Part shown: positions 35,840 through 51,161 of the stretch, piece by piece
Layout of the letters: each line of letters starts with the position of its first letter
Numbering within the stretch: the first letter of the stretch is position 1
Assembly: GCF_014529535.1 (NCBI RefSeq)
Contig: NW_023503608.1
Location: forward strand, 6,312,501-6,376,500
Length of the DNA stretch: 64,000 nt
Direction: 5' to 3'
Origin: Bradysia coprophila
Taxonomy: Eukaryota; Arthropoda; Insecta; Diptera; Sciaridae
Position numbers and translations under genes: made by a program
Notes under the pieces: generated by a model
Seen by the model: only the letters and a program-made list of their open reading frames with translations
The model's database searches: none
Told to the model about the DNA's origin: nothing

Positions 35840-37580
35840 TGACTGTGGACCTATCTGTCGTTCGTTTGTTAGTGAACATTTGAAAAGACAAGTTAAAGCT
35901 TTAAATGAGTAATTCAATTACGAAAATTGTGTGTTAATCTTCGGCAAATTTAGCCCTACATGTAAATGTAATCGCCCTTCGCCACGACAGAGTAAAGTTA
36001 ACCAGGCAGGAGGGCTGATTGGACTGGGGACCTGAATGCCATCGTCGAGTGCCATCGTCAATATCCAGTGAAATATTCCACTGTTCATACCTAGGTAGAG
36101 AACGTTACGGTAGAAATAATAGTAAACTTACAGAACTATCACTCAACAATCGGAAATCTATGAAAAATATAACCGAGTTCTGGTTCTGTCATGCCGATCA
36201 GGAGGGGTAATTAAAATAAATTCCTTAAGTTTCGTCCCATAACCTTTATTCAAAAACTCTTAAGATTTTTTTTCTATCAGACGTAGATCTGATCTGCAAT
36301 CTTCATGAGTACTTAACCTGTTACAGACGACAAGCTTATGACAAGTATTATTATCGTGTCTCTTACTTCCATCGATCAAAGTATCGGTTTAATCTGTTGA
36401 TTTCAAATCTAGTACTTCAATTTTGTTGAACGTGCATTTTACTATATAAAGGACCATATTACCCAGAGCTTGTCATTATTTTCGTCGTCGTTTTCGATAA
36501 CAGATTAATAACCTATATGTGACAGTACCTGTTGAACGTTCATTACCACAGAGCGTCTGTGCAGAGTGAACGTTGTACAATTTGTATAAGATGTCTGGAC
36601 TATAGATTTATTTTTCGTTTTTCTATTGGCAACAACTTATTGTGCATGGAAGGAAGACGTAGAGTCAGAAAGGTACAGAGAGGGAGAGAGCTCGCAAAGA
36701 AAACTTTTTCGACAAAACATGACCCATGTGTAATGTACACACATTTTGTGTATGATAACACCGCTTTGTATGGGTATGATCCATTTCGTTTGTAAATCAC
36801 ACAAATGTACGTTCTAGGAATGTATATAATAATGGTATATTAAGTCGATGGAAATTGACTTCAAATTAAAAAATGACGATAACTGTAGCGATAGTATTAA
36901 TTAATTAGAGTTCCCAAACCTGCAGCATAGATAAACGTTTTTTCACACGAACCTATAGCTGGTAATCTATTTTATATATGAATAGTGCAAGCGATACGAA
37001 TAATATAATAGGAACAACGTCATCGTTTAAAATTTACCGGTTCTTCTTTGTGATGTGGACGTTTTATGCATCGTTGATTTTACATTCTTCATTCTTCTCT
37101 TGTTGAACAGCTAAACACACACAGTATATCTTCATAAAACATGAATCTTTTCGAAGAAGTCATACTAGTTTAAATGCTCACTTATACATGGGAACACTGA
37201 TAACTCTCCAACACGAAACGCTACATTCTCATTTTTAACGTGATAGATCGCTTTGTGAATCAAGTCAATACCCGCACTGGTTTTGGAATTACAAAGCAGT
37301 AGAAGCAATCTATTCGGATTATTACATTCGGTATACAGTAAATAGTAAAATGTCGTGGAGGTTTCTTTTTGCTCTTTCCGCAAATCTTTTCATGTTTGCT
37401 ACAGAAACTTTGTTGAAATGATTATGGGTTAGTATCGCCTTTGAGAATCTCTTCAGAGTTCGCTACAGAAATTACGTAAAAGGAAGATTCTGTTCTTATG
37501 AATCGTACTCGTTTCTCTTAACGTACGTATTCTTTCCAACTAGCATTCAAACAGTTAGTAAAAAAAGATATCTGATTATC
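35840..37580. other. Spacer with partial repeats
   Basis: No gene is recognised. A partial copy of the MITE at 37588 lies at about 35975-36008 (CACGACAGAGTAAAGTTAACCAGGCAGGAG). The TTAA-CCTGTTACAGACG end motif is at 36315, and copy 2 of the TATA-containing repeat is at 36436-36530. Confidence 0.45.
36436..36530 (+). repeat. Dispersed TATA-containing repeat, copy 2
   Basis: ACTATATAAAGG, then CAGAGCTTGTCATTATT, TCGTCGTTTTCGATAACAGAT and a GTGACAG end. Same motif order and spacing as copies near 7.3 kb and 59.4 kb. Together with 36315 (TTAACCTGTTACAGACG) it may be one roughly 210-bp element. Confidence 0.5.
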
Positions 37581-37587
37581 GTCTGAG

Positions 37588-37789
37588 CACGGCAGAGTAA
37601 AATAAACCAGGCAGGAGCATTTCATTTTTAAAATGTCAAATAAGGGACCTAATACACGGGATGAAAATGAACTCAAATGAACACTGACATAAATTGGAAA
37701 ATTTTGTTCGCAAAAAATATAGGGCTACTAGATCAATCAGGTCCCTAGTCAAATCAGCGCTCCTGCCTGGTTAACTTTACTCTGACGTG
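37588..37789. mobile_element. MITE, 202 bp with 7-bp target duplication
   Basis: Ends are CACGGCAGAGTAAAATAAAC...GGAGC on the left and the near-inverse GCTCCTGCCTGGTTAACTTT...ACGTG on the right. Inner AAGGGACCTA / AGGTCCCTAG also pair. GTCTGAG directly flanks both sides (37581-37587 and 37790-37796). The superfamily is not certain from a 7-bp duplication. A diverged end-fragment lies at 35975. Confidence 0.75.
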
Positions 37790-37799
37790 GTCTGAGGCT

Positions 37800-40200
37800 A
37801 GGAATCGGTAAGATTAGGAGATTAGAAACAAATCTCCAGCAAATAAAAAGGATCTTGGATATTCGGATTCAAAAGGGTTCTAATCAACAGATTTCTGATC
37901 CTCACAATATGAAGACCAAATAATCACCGTCCACAAAACATATGTAGGATCAATTTCTGTTAAACCTGTTCACATGCTGTGTGTGAAGGTATTTCAATGT
38001 TCAGAGTGGATTGACATTTAAAAAATGAACATCGTGTTGTATATTAAAAAAAACACACAAAGCCAACACAACCATAGGCAAATACACGTATCCCTGTAGT
38101 GCATATGTACTTGTTGTTCATGTCACGTTGCCAACTTGATAGACAAGAAACGTATAACTTTTAGTGACTCAGAAAATATAATATTTGAAGTCAGTAAGGG
38201 TGTGTATGGGTGTGAAAAAGATTATTAGTTCGGATTAAAACTAACTTTTTATTCATAAAATTGTTTGTCGCTTGTTCACAAAACTAAATTCGATCCGAAG
38301 CGGTTCCAGTGTAATAACGGAATAACACGTATGGTGAAGAATTCATCAAGAAAAAAAATTTTGATCGTGAAATTTTTGTGTGAAATAGTAAGTGAACCGA
38401 TTGCATTTGAATTCGAATGAATTTCCTTTCTCTACGGTCGCGGATACGTCTTTTTTTGTATATATGATCCATCAAGTTGCTGTTCATGTGTGTGCACTTT
38501 AATGGTAGTACAATAATGCCTAACCGACGACCACAAGAATTTCGCAAAATTCAACTTTGTGACTTTTTGTCTTTGTCTTGAACAATTCTTGGTAATTACA
38601 AAAATTTCCGTCGAAGTCTCAAAAGGCATTTCCGATAATTAAAATGAAAACAATTTACAAAAATTCGAATGTTCCTCTTGGTGGTTATATACATTACTGT
38701 TAGGAGCCCCCATAAAAAATGTAAAATTAATGTGGACTGACTCATGTGCGGTAATAAATTCGTCGCATGATTACAATTGAAATAAATTGTTAAATAATGA
38801 CGGTACACGCTCATTGATTATTTTTTTGTGTGTGGATTTTGAACGTTACACAAGGCTAAATTTGGGTAGTGCATGGTAACCAATAAAACCAATTTCGAAG
38901 CATTTAGCGACTATATTTATATCGGAATCGAATGTGAAACAAAAAGTTTTTTTTTCTTCGGTGGGTTTTTTTGCGGTGTTATCGATTCTTTTTATGCTCT
39001 AAAAATAAATTACAATACAACCGAACTTTTTGCATAGAGATGACGAGATATTGAAAGTCATCGATGGGATAATAATCGTCAATCGTTATCAAAAATCATA
39101 CACTACCACTACTATACCACTACTGTTCAGTGGTTATATTATACTTTATGAAAACAAAACTAGATGAGAAGCACTGACTTCCCATACATTTCCCGAATCT
39201 CGTGATTTTTGATCATTTCCATATTCCGCTTAATATTAGTGAGTCATGCTTCCTACATCTTTAGAAACATTTCAGGGAAAAACATTGCCATAATCTGTCC
39301 AGACTGTGTATTCAATGGTACCAATGGTGTCACCAGCACACATGGTTTGCATAAAAGTTTAAAGCCGCGATTAAATTGAATCAAGCAAGTGATCTTTCAT
39401 GATTCTTCGTTGAGACCTCATCGGTGCATCAAAACGCCACGGACAACCTTAGAGAAGGTGACTGCTGGTTTGAGTGCATCAGCGTATGATAGGACAATTT
39501 CTGAAAAATATTAGAATTGACCCATTCCTTCTTCCTATCCAATAGTCACGTTTTTTCATTGGATCATTACTTTTGTACCCAATACAGGTAGCAATCATTA
39601 TACATACATTCGACTCGTTGGAATTGCACCGGCGACCATTGAGAAGAAATTGGAATCGCTGAATCTCGGATAACAAATGCTATTAATGATTTAGATTGTC
39701 AAATACTTTCTGAGAAAATTAAAAACATTTTTGTAATTGTCCAATCGCAATGTTAATGGTTTTGTCATAATTTGGTGCCAACAACTTCCCCACCTTACTT
39801 TGTAGACATTTCGTAGATAAAATTTGACAAAAGAAAATTCAACTGCTGGACATACCAATGAAACATACCAAAGATTACAAAAATTTGATTTTGTTGTGTG
39901 AGTCGGTCCGTTCTAATCGAGCTGACATTCAAATACGTAACGTTATAAAATCGTAATTATGAAATGGTTATCAGTTTTGAGTCGTTAAATGAGTTTTTTA
40001 AAGCATTATCTGTAAACAAAGATTAATATTTTCTTTATTGGAAGTAGATAGTTACCTTTCAATAAAAGCTGACAAAAATATTTTTGGCTATCGAATTTCA
40101 ACCTCAATTTAAGTGTTTATTTAGGGAACTAATCTAAAGGCATTGCAACTTTACAAATCATCGACATTAAAGTTAAAATAAAGCAAAATCTCTTCTTCAG
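37800..40200. other. Spacer upstream of Rap1
   Basis: AT-rich, no gene recognised. An acceptor-like TCTTCTTCAG at 40191-40200, just before the Rap1 start, suggests that an upstream non-coding Rap1 exon lies in this stretch. Confidence 0.4.
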
Positions 40201-40260
40201 GTCACCTTAAAAACGGAATACTGAAAACCGCTAGACAGCAAAGTGCAAACGGACGGAAAA

Positions 40261-42103
<1,843 letters not shown>

Positions 42104-43074
42104 GTAAGTGTTTGTAGTTAAAATGGTTGACATAAATTGATTTTTTCGTTGGTTTCAATTTCAACTTATAAAAAAAGTTCACATTACAATTTACAAAAGG
42201 TAAATAGAAAATCATTTAGCGGATGTTTCCAAAATAAACCAACAACAACAACAAAACTCCGTTTGGATATAATAATTTCACAAATTTTGTTTTCTTTGAA
42301 TTATTTTTTTTTATTTTCATTTTTTTTATTAATTATTTTGCTGCATTTTTTCATTCAAAGTCGAAGCATTTTTCAATGTTTAAGTCTTAGTCTTTTTTTC
42401 CTACTTTATTGGTTCATTCTTATCGAAAACAGTTGTTAAGACTAAAATTAAATTTACAAAGTCAACACACAATTATGTCGTTTAAACGAAAGAATTTTTT
42501 ATTTTTGTTTTCTATGATTTAATTAGCCAACAAGCCATTGATAAAATACGTGTCAAAAAGAAAACTATTATTACTACTGCAGTTAAATAAAGATTATTTT
42601 TAAAGGAATTTTTTATTTAATCTTTTTCACTTCAAATAGCACAAAACATTTTTTGTTCGGTTAAAACGATCAGAAAATTTTTAGTTAAAAATTGAGAATC
42701 TCAAAATGATTTGAGTTCATTTCTCAACCAGCCAATTAAGAATTTTTTTTGCCAACAATGAAAAATTATTCCAAAATTAAAGCACTGTGTGTAGCCTCTA
42801 TGAATGTTGTACATAATACCACACAAAGTAATATGAAATCTCGAGACTCCGGCACAATCCACTGAAAACCCAATGAAATGGAATAATATCATCAGTCCTT
42901 TTTTGAAGTCGATGAACTGACCATATATCCCAGTATTGGAGGAAATTATTCCGTTGAATTTCTTAGATTCCTTAAATTTTCTATATTTATTGAAACTTCT
43001 TCAAAAACTTCCATATCTTGTGCAGATTTAGCAAATCCAATTTTTTTTATTTCTAAGTTTCGGAATAGGTCGAC

Positions 43075-43380
43075 CGAGGTCGACAGCGGTCAAATATGGT
43101 CGCGATCTGAAAATTCAGGTCAGGTTAGGTAATTTTTTTCAAGATTACCTGACCAGACCTGAACCTGAATTTCTAAAACCTGTCAGGTCAGCTTACCTGT
43201 CAGTTCAGCTTTTAGGCATATCTGAAAAATTGCACCGGTCGACCTGATTTACCTGACTTGACTTTCACTTTCAGTTTCAGGTCAATGCAGGTCAGGTTAA
43301 AATTTTTAGAATCAGGTTGAGGTCAAAACAGGTTTCAGGTAATTTCAGGTCAGTTTCAGGCAAACCTGTTCCGAGCCTTA
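43075..43380. repeat. AGGTCA-rich repetitive patch
   Basis: About 20 occurrences of CAGGT or AGGTCA and their complements, e.g. TTCAGGTCAGGTTAGGTAAT, ACCTGACCAGACCTGAACCT, TTTCAGGTCAATGCAGGTCA. Both orientations are interleaved, so parts fold back on each other. It looks like a short-motif expansion rather than a gene. Confidence 0.6.
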
Positions 43381-44221
43381 ATTCCCTTACCTTCCGCAAT
43401 CCCAATTTTACCAAATATTCATCACTAAAATTTCCTTAAATTTATCCTTACTTTTGACCAAAATTCCGGTAGCACACGAGCCCTGCATAATTAAAGAGAA
43501 TTCGTTGAAATTCAATGAAATTTAGCGAAATAATTTCCTCAAACATCACGATGGTGACAAAAGGTGACACACTGTCGAGAGATTATCTATACGCAAAAAG
43601 GTTCCCAGTTTGAAGAGCAACATAATTTATTTTCCGCTTCTACTTAAAATAATTTTAGCCAAAATTTACTGCTTATGAAATTGTGAAGAAAATATCAAGG
43701 CGAAATTCTGTTGTCAAGCAACGATGTAAAAATGATTTATACAAAAGTAAAAGAAAAATTTAATTAAAGAAGAAAAAAAATAATTTTTTACAAAAAAAAA
43801 ATTAATTGTATTGTTAAGGACCAGGAATATAATTCAATACAAAAGAAAAAATGAAGAAAAATCAATTGTGCCCTATAATAAGTATTAATCTTTAGACATA
43901 TTATATACATATTATGAACCCATTAATTAATTAATTTACAAATTTTTATTGCTCATTCAATCAGTTTTTTGCACCTTAATCAATAAATGATAAGAGTCAA
44001 TTAATTTCTGGCGAAAGAGCACCAAAGATAAATGCAAGGGTTTCATTTATTCTCTATGCTGCGCACATACAACTCCTTTTAGCCACTGGTACGATAGTTT
44101 GTCAATCAATTGTACACGAATCCGGCGAAAATTTGGTATGAGTCTCGCCTTGGGGTCTCTTGGAGCAGTGTTATCGTCTCGGTCATTTTTAAGCACTCAC
44201 CTTGTCAATCTCGATATAGAA

Positions 44222-44294
44222 ATATTATTATTTTGACGATTGTGGCATAAGCCGAAGGCGGGGGATGCACCTACAAAAATCCAAATAATATCCA
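44222..44294. repeat. Imperfect hairpin with GCCGAAGGCG loop
   Basis: Left AATATTATTATTTTGACGAT and right ATCCAAATAATATCC arms pair imperfectly around GGCATAAGCCGAAGGCGGGG-GATGC. The loop motif matches the elements at 4.57 kb and 62.3 kb although the stems differ. Confidence 0.45.
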
Positions 44295-46351
44295 AACTTG
44301 CAAAGACCGTCCGGAAACAAGTTTCAACGCTACAGACGATCTTTCGGGAGGTGCAGCGAGTACACATGATTTTGGTACATAGTTTCTTAAAATTTTACAA
44401 GACTTGAGGAGTTTAGACTTCTTTTCGTTAATCTGTTTTGAGTTGTATTGTCATCTCAAGAATTAGCAAAATAATTGAAGAATCAGTGGCTATTCTTCAT
44501 GGCTCCAAAATGATGCCTTGAAAGAAATGGGTTATCGGTCAAAGCTGGATGTTTGAGTTCAGGACTACCTGATAATGAAATTTCTTGTATCAGAAATTGT
44601 ATCGTCACCGTGCAGTTTAAAATTTTCAATACGGCCATTCCCTTGCTAAAACAATGTTCACTGGGAAAAATCTCCTAATGTTGTAAATTTAGTAGTTGAT
44701 TGCAAATGCATTCGAATTGAATGAAAATTATTGTTAAATTTTATAGAATTAGATAAAACTTAGAGCAATTATCAATACCTTAAAACACGGCCATATTGAA
44801 AAAAAAGCTTCTGCGTCGCCAGCTTAATTGGTACTTCGTTTAAGTATCGGTTTTTGTTTATCCATTGATCATAACGCTTTCTTTCGGATTTCTATCTTCT
44901 TTTGGTTGACGAACTGTTGTTCACATCACCACTTTCGATTGATTCATCATTGTTTTTAGAAAAAGAAAATGAAAATTATTTTTGTATGGCTTTGTTATCG
45001 ATTTGATTTATTGAATGTAAAAACAAATTAAAGACAAATACGAGAGGTTATCTTTACATTAAGGTGACAATCAAAAAATAAAGAAAATAAAAAGGAAAAA
45101 AGTTCTTATGTAAAATGTTTCTACAAGTAAACTTAATGAAAACAAAAAATTTAAAAAAAAAATAAAATGAAACGCTGAATCAGCTGCATGAAACTTATAT
45201 ATACAATTTATATAACAATGGAGAAAGGAGAAGTAAATTAACCAATAAACAATAATTACATTTTAACGTTGTATACTTCCCAACTATTTTAAAATTTGGA
45301 ACAAATGATTTTACTGGAACAGAAACAAGTATCATCGCAGTTCAATAGATTTTAAGAAGAAAATCCACAAATGAAAACAAAAAATGAAAGAGCAAATTTT
45401 GTGCTTTTATTTTATTAGTTTTTAAAAATGATTTTACGTTTTTTTTTAATTTTTAAATAAAATAATTTCTTTTTAATGCGAACAGACACATTTATTCATT
45501 TTGATTACAATTTTTATCAATATTATACCCGAGTTATCAAAATCAATAAAAAAAGGCAAAAATTGTATATTTTACTGAACCAAATTTTATTGTTGTTTCG
45601 TCGGATGTTCCAAACCAGCCAATACTTTCCTAATACTTCTCCCGTACGACGGTGAGTATGCAAATTAGCAACCGAGAGCATTACCGAAACAAATTTTATG
45701 TGGAAATATCTTTCAAAAAGTGTCCGGTAATTTAGCGTCTATAAATTCAGTTCTTTTTACATTTCCATTCCTTGTAAGGAGACTAGATTTATGAATGATG
45801 ATTAAGTTAGTCAAACAGTGAGAACTCTACGTACATCTCGAAGATGTGAAAAATCAATAAGTGGTTGCAGAACTATACATTAGTGAGGGGAAGAAGAAAC
45901 TCAAATGTCAGCATCATTAAAACCGAATCAGAAAATGTCGATCACGATGAGAAAAGATGGTCAAGATTTGCGGGAGAAATTGTCAAACAAGCCTGTCTTT
46001 TGGCACAAATAGCGATAGGAAATTTTTTGTCTATTTCAATGAGAGAAAAAACCTTTGACAACTTATTTTTAATCAACCTAAAACGTTATTTGAAGCAAAT
46101 AACTGTTCTTCGGTATGCCTATCAAATGCTCCGTTTTTTTTTTATTTAAAAAAATATATATTGCCCAAAACGGACAGCCCAATATAAGGTATTTGACCGA
46201 GAGTGGGGGGAATCGAAATATTTTCAATTTTCAATCTTTATTGCTTGAATCATATTTACAGAAAGCAGCCAATATCGGTTTTAACTCGAGTTATTTTATT
46301 GAAGATTGATCCTTTGGCAGAGTAACTAAACAAAAATTAATTAATTTTAAT

Positions 46352-46541
46352 AGTAGATTATTCACCACTGTCCACATGTTTATTTAGACACTTGGGGAGT
46401 TGTTGCATGAGCAAACGGCGAATGTTATAACCCCAAGTGTCTAAATAAACATTTGGACAGAGGTGAATACGCTATTTTATCTACCGACGGCGAAATAATA
46501 GCACTTTTTCACTGCTATTATTTCACCTAGGTAGATAAATG
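46352..46541. repeat. Double-hairpin element, copy 1
   Basis: Two successive hairpins. The first pairs TTCACCACTGTCCACATGTT...GACACTTGGGG with CCCCAAGTGTC...GGACAGAGGTGAA. The second pairs TTTATCTACC...AAATAATAGCA with TGCTATTATTT...GGTAGATAAA. A second copy, about 95% alike by eye, lies at 62275-62463. No coding capacity; a MITE family. Confidence 0.8.
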
Positions 46542-47480
46542 AGTTTTTTCAACATTTAGGATCACGATCACCAACTCGGTAAAGCTTCTGCCCTAGGGGT
46601 GGAAGTAAACTATTACCTCAATAGTAAGGTAAAATTGTTTTATTCAAAAACGTGAGGTAAAGTTATCATTCCGTCACGGAGCCAAAACTTTACCTCAATT
46701 TTTGGCTTAAATGACCTTATTTGGTTTTTTTTTTGTAATGGGGTAAATGATGGAAATGGTACTTCTTGTGTGAAATTTATCGATCGAGGTGTAGCTGAGA
46801 TCGGTAAACACATTGCGCCATTGGTAAGTAATGTACTATTAAACTTCTATCCAGGAACACGTTTCACTTACGTATGACATCAATCAAACATAGTATTAAG
46901 GTTTTATGATTTTTTCTATGAAGGTCTGTAGATTTACCTAAACATCAGCAATTGCAACAAATATTATCAAGTGAAAAAGTCAACTTTGTAGTGAATTTGC
47001 GTCACGTTATTAAATTATTAAATAATCCAACTTTTTTGTCATACAAAGGTGTAATTACCGGAGCACTGTTTATTATAAGTTGAACTGTCTAATTGAGCAA
47101 TAGTTTTTACACTCGCCAAACCATGAAAACACTGAATATCACGCGTCAAAAGTTATCGGAAACCACACTTTTATAGTTCTCTCTCAGCAGACCTTGCAAA
47201 CAGGTCTAGGGATTCAGACGATGTGTTGCTTAATGGTGGAGTTTGTTTATGTTATTCGTCAAAGAGAGAAATTTGATACGAATGCGGAGCTTACTCTCCG
47301 TATCAACGAGTAGTGTGATGCACATCGAACGATCAACTCGTTCGACTTTGTATCGCGTATTTTCGGTTTCGTCTTGATTCTTATTCTTCTTCTAATTCAT
47401 TTAAGTTTAACCTTGAACGATGTGTACCAATGTGATAGAAATGCTTTGTATTTGGTTTTGTTGTTTGTGTATTTCATGGT

Positions 47481-47623
47481 GCATCACTTGGATTGAAACC
47501 ACTCAATCACACAGTATGTGTGTGAATTCGTATCCCACGAGAATTATTTTTGCAAAAATTATTCTCTCGGTATACGAATTCACACGTATACTGTAATTTC
47601 GTGGTTTCAATCCAAGTGATGCA
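47481..47623. repeat. 143-bp near-perfect palindrome
   Basis: GCATCACTTGGATTGAAACC at the left and its exact complement at the right. The arms of about 68 bp continue through CACACAGTAT, GAATTCGTAT and GAGAATTATTTTTGC around a minimal loop. Foldback MITE or hairpin-RNA source. No gene overlaps. Confidence 0.75.
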
Positions 47624-49101
47624 AATAACTATTGTGATCTTTTTGAATGAAACAAATGTAATGTGGAGAATATAGGGAACGCTCTGTCTGAGAAGAAAAT
47701 TCCTATTCACCAAAAAAAAGCTGTGGTACTAAGATCTTGATGTCACTCAATGAATTGAATGAAAGAAAAAGTGTCAAGTCAAAGGAAGAATGTTTAATTC
47801 CTGTGTCACTGTTAGGGAAATGATAATAATTCGTCGAATCAGACCAATAATGCGTGTAAACCAATTTTCACAGTTAAATTGTTTTGAATAAGAAAAATAT
47901 AATCATGTTCTTACAGGCCAGACAGTTACGTAACTCATAAAAAAATAATTTATCTGCTCCATTGACCTTCACTTGTTGGAATTGCGGAATAATACGAAAA
48001 TGATAAATACACGTGTTATAGGCACTTAAAATGTTTCATTTAGTAGAATGACTTTTTCGTAATTCAGTGACGAAAAGTCAAGGTACGGTTGCCTTTATTG
48101 AGATTAAACCCGACATATGAAAAATAATTTTCCATGGTTGACCCACGTCACCCTACTGAACACAATAAAAGATTAAATATTGAGAACTTATTCAGGAGTA
48201 CAAAGAAAATTAACAGGCCGAAGTGGGTTGCTGCAGTTTCAAACGCAGAACTATTCGCGATTAGATCTCGTAACGTGTATGAACTCTGTTGAAATTCTTT
48301 TCAGGATTTTTTTTTAACAAACCTATTATGGTCATTCTCGTAACGCCTATGAACAAATTGATTACACAAAAATTATGCTGCCACACTTGCCACAATCACA
48401 TATATCTTCAGCGAATCATTTTAAACAATTCAATTCCATATAAATCACAGAGTTCAAAGCACAATGTCTAGATTAGCCTCAATAGTGTCGTTTTCATTTA
48501 TTTCAAAATTGACACACCAAACAGTCCCATCCAAAATCCAAACATTTCGTCACCATATGTTATGCGAAATAAATCAAAAAAATGTTTACAATTTTACAAC
48601 AATATAATCCCAATAACAAAAATTTGCCTTCACATGTGGACAGAGAGTGAAGAACCTCTTTTTAGTTAATGCAAATTTTTGCGGAAGATAAAAAATGAAA
48701 TGAAATACACACGAATCATTATCATCACCGCAGAGCGTGTGTGTAAATATGTACTTCTTGGGGCAACAGTTTCTCATCACTCAAATGAAAATTATAAAAA
48801 TAAAGTCTTAGCATATCGAAAAATGAAATCTCATAAAAACAAATTAACGCAAATCAATTATGCATCACGTATCAGTTTTCGTACACATTTTTGAAATGAT
48901 AATTTCTTCAGCTATGTTATCTAACATTTCTATAGGCATTATTTTACACTGAAACGATCGATTGCCTATTGTATAAGCTTTAACGCCAGCTTCATAAATA
49001 ATAATTTGAGATTCCAGTTTCGATTAAACGATTCATGATTGAGATGATAAAGCGTTTGATGGGGAATCCGATAATCGATTTACGGCTAGCTTCAAATTAA
49101 G

Positions 49102-49428
49102 CAACGCACTTCAAGCATGAGTGGTACTTTAAATGGGGTACTGAAACTTGACAGTGTGTCACACAACTGTAAAATACTGTACAAATATTTTCTTGTAAAA
49201 CGGAGTACTTTACTCAGCTGACCTATATGATTATTTTTGCTCAAAGTGCGTTATTTTAAGTCAAGGCACTTCAAGCAAAACTGATCATAGTCGACAGCTG
49301 CCAAATCAACTACTATTTTGTATGAACTAGTTTTTAGAGTGTTTTACAGTTATATGACATACTACAAAGTTTCAGTAATCTATTTAGAGTACCACTCATG
49401 TTTGAAGTGTGTTCTTTAAGTGGAACAC
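49102..49428. repeat. MITE-like element with inverted ends
   Basis: Left GCACTTCAAGCATGAGTGGT-ACTTTAAA...GTACTGAAAC pairs with right GTTTCAGTAATC...AGAGTACCACTCATGTTTGAAGTGTG. Further inward, CTGTAAAATACT pairs with AGTGTTTTACAG. About 325 bp, non-coding. Confidence 0.6.
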
Positions 49429-50149
49429 ATTCAAATCTCAAATCCGTATTTATTTCAGAAGAAATTTAATCCAATCGAAGATTTGATAAAGAAATATCGA
49501 AGTTTCTGATTGTTTTCCTTGCTATTCAGGATTTTTTGCCGGGAATAATTCCTTTACTGAATGAATCTGGCACTAGCCGTAGGAATTGTTAGAAAGTCGC
49601 GCATATCAGTCCCAAAACATCAAGGGGTCGCCGACTTCATAATAATTCCTAGAAGTGGATGTGACCGCTCGGAAAACACATCAAATACAGCTATTGAATC
49701 TATTACTTGATTTGACTAAGTATAAACACATTGTTAACTGGAAATCATCTTTTAATTCTTTCGTCGTTGTCGATAACATATCATGTATCAGTATCATGCA
49801 TAGCAACAATATTAAAAATCATTGTACCGGCATAAAAAGGTTGAAAAGAATTCCGCGGCGAATAAAATTCATCAAGATTCAAAATTTAATATGAAAATTA
49901 AGGACAGCCCAACCCATTGGTATCGATAAAATTACCATTATGCACGCAAGTGAACTTTTAAATTAATGCCAAATGTTGGCAATTTAGCCAAACATAACGG
50001 ACTTATTTCAAGCTCTTTTTCAGTGTGTGTTTCGTGGAGTTCGAATCTAAATTTGCGCAATAGAAGCACAAGTCCTAGCTTTGTTTGTAGCTTGGAGAAT
50101 CTGAAGCCGATGCAACTGCAATTTTGAAAACAACGAAAAGCTATACCGC

Positions 50150-50420
50150 AAATCGTGGTCCAAGGTCCAACAGATCTGGACCACGCACAAGTCATGTTAC
50201 AAAATTTGTACGAAGAATCAAGCAAAGTCAGTCTCAAAATGAACGTATCGAAAACAAAAATCATGATAAACATAGATCATGACAGGGACATTAAAATTGC
50301 AAATTGTATCTTGGCCACAAGTTTATGCCAGGTCTAGACAATCAGACAGCAGAGGTCAAAAGAAGGATTGGTCTTTGATGGGCAGCTTTCGGAAAACTTA
50401 TAATGATTTTTAAAAGCAAA
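50150..50420 (+). pseudogene. Decayed LINE reverse-transcriptase fragment
   Basis: Translation gives GPTDLDHAQVMLQNLYEESS followed by KVSLKMNVSKTKIM. This is the typical stretch after the catalytic YADD of non-LTR retrotransposon reverse transcriptases. After a frame change it continues LDNQTAEVKRRIGL, a stop, and WAAFGK, also characteristic of that region. The rest of the element is absent and stops interrupt it. It is a relic, not an active gene. Confidence 0.7.
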
Positions 50421-51161
50421 ATGAAGCAACACTAACTTGATCGAAATATGAAATCGTCTATGTGAACTCAAAATCGGACTTACCAGTCGAAATTTCAAGT
50501 GGTTCTTCGGCCACCATATCTTTTATTTCGTCCATTATTTTGATTTCCAATTTTGCCATTGCTGCTTGCATTTGATCATAAATAAGATCACAAATAACTG
50601 TTGTGTCAATATGATGCCAACGCATGATTGAAATTGTAGTTCATAGATGGCGTTAATCTAAACATACTGCACTTCTCCCAGTAGTGCAGTCGATAACGCA
50701 ATTTTTAATACAAACGTTTACAAGAGTTTTGCACTTAGATTTCACCCAAAAATATTTCTAAAAGTATTGTAACAAGAAGAGACAGGAAAATATAGCAAAA
50801 ATAAAAATTTCTCTTCTTACTAGGACAAAATTGGAAGTTTTTTGGATGAGAATTAAGCATAAGACTGTTGTAAACGTCTTGTGTTATCGACTAGACTACA
50901 GCGTTTATTTTTGAACGTACCTTTATGCAAGGTTCTAAAAGAATCAGGTTAAGACAACCCTGAGTTGAATACGAAGGTGGTGACACACAAATTGAGCTAC
51001 GAAGTTGATGACAGAGCTCTGGTTGTATTATGTCAGCCCGATTTTACTATATCTAATTTTCATGATTCATAAAATAATTCTGTCTTCGTTACCTGTGTAC
51101 AACATAGGTCCATAACGTAGAAAAGGTGGACATTTATGTTATTTGAGTTTTCAGTTGACTT

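Larger units (their letters stand above)
42110..45600. other. Gene-poor region after Rap1
   Basis: Probably begins with the Rap1 3' untranslated region. It is strongly AT-rich with many homopolymers. It includes the AGGTCA-rich patch at 43075-43380 and a hairpin at about 44222-44294. No gene recognised. Confidence 0.45.
45600..51150. other. Gene-poor region before the zinc-finger/Tudor gene
   Basis: Apart from the palindromes and LINE relic listed separately, no gene was recognised. Small frames lack family features. Confidence 0.45.
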
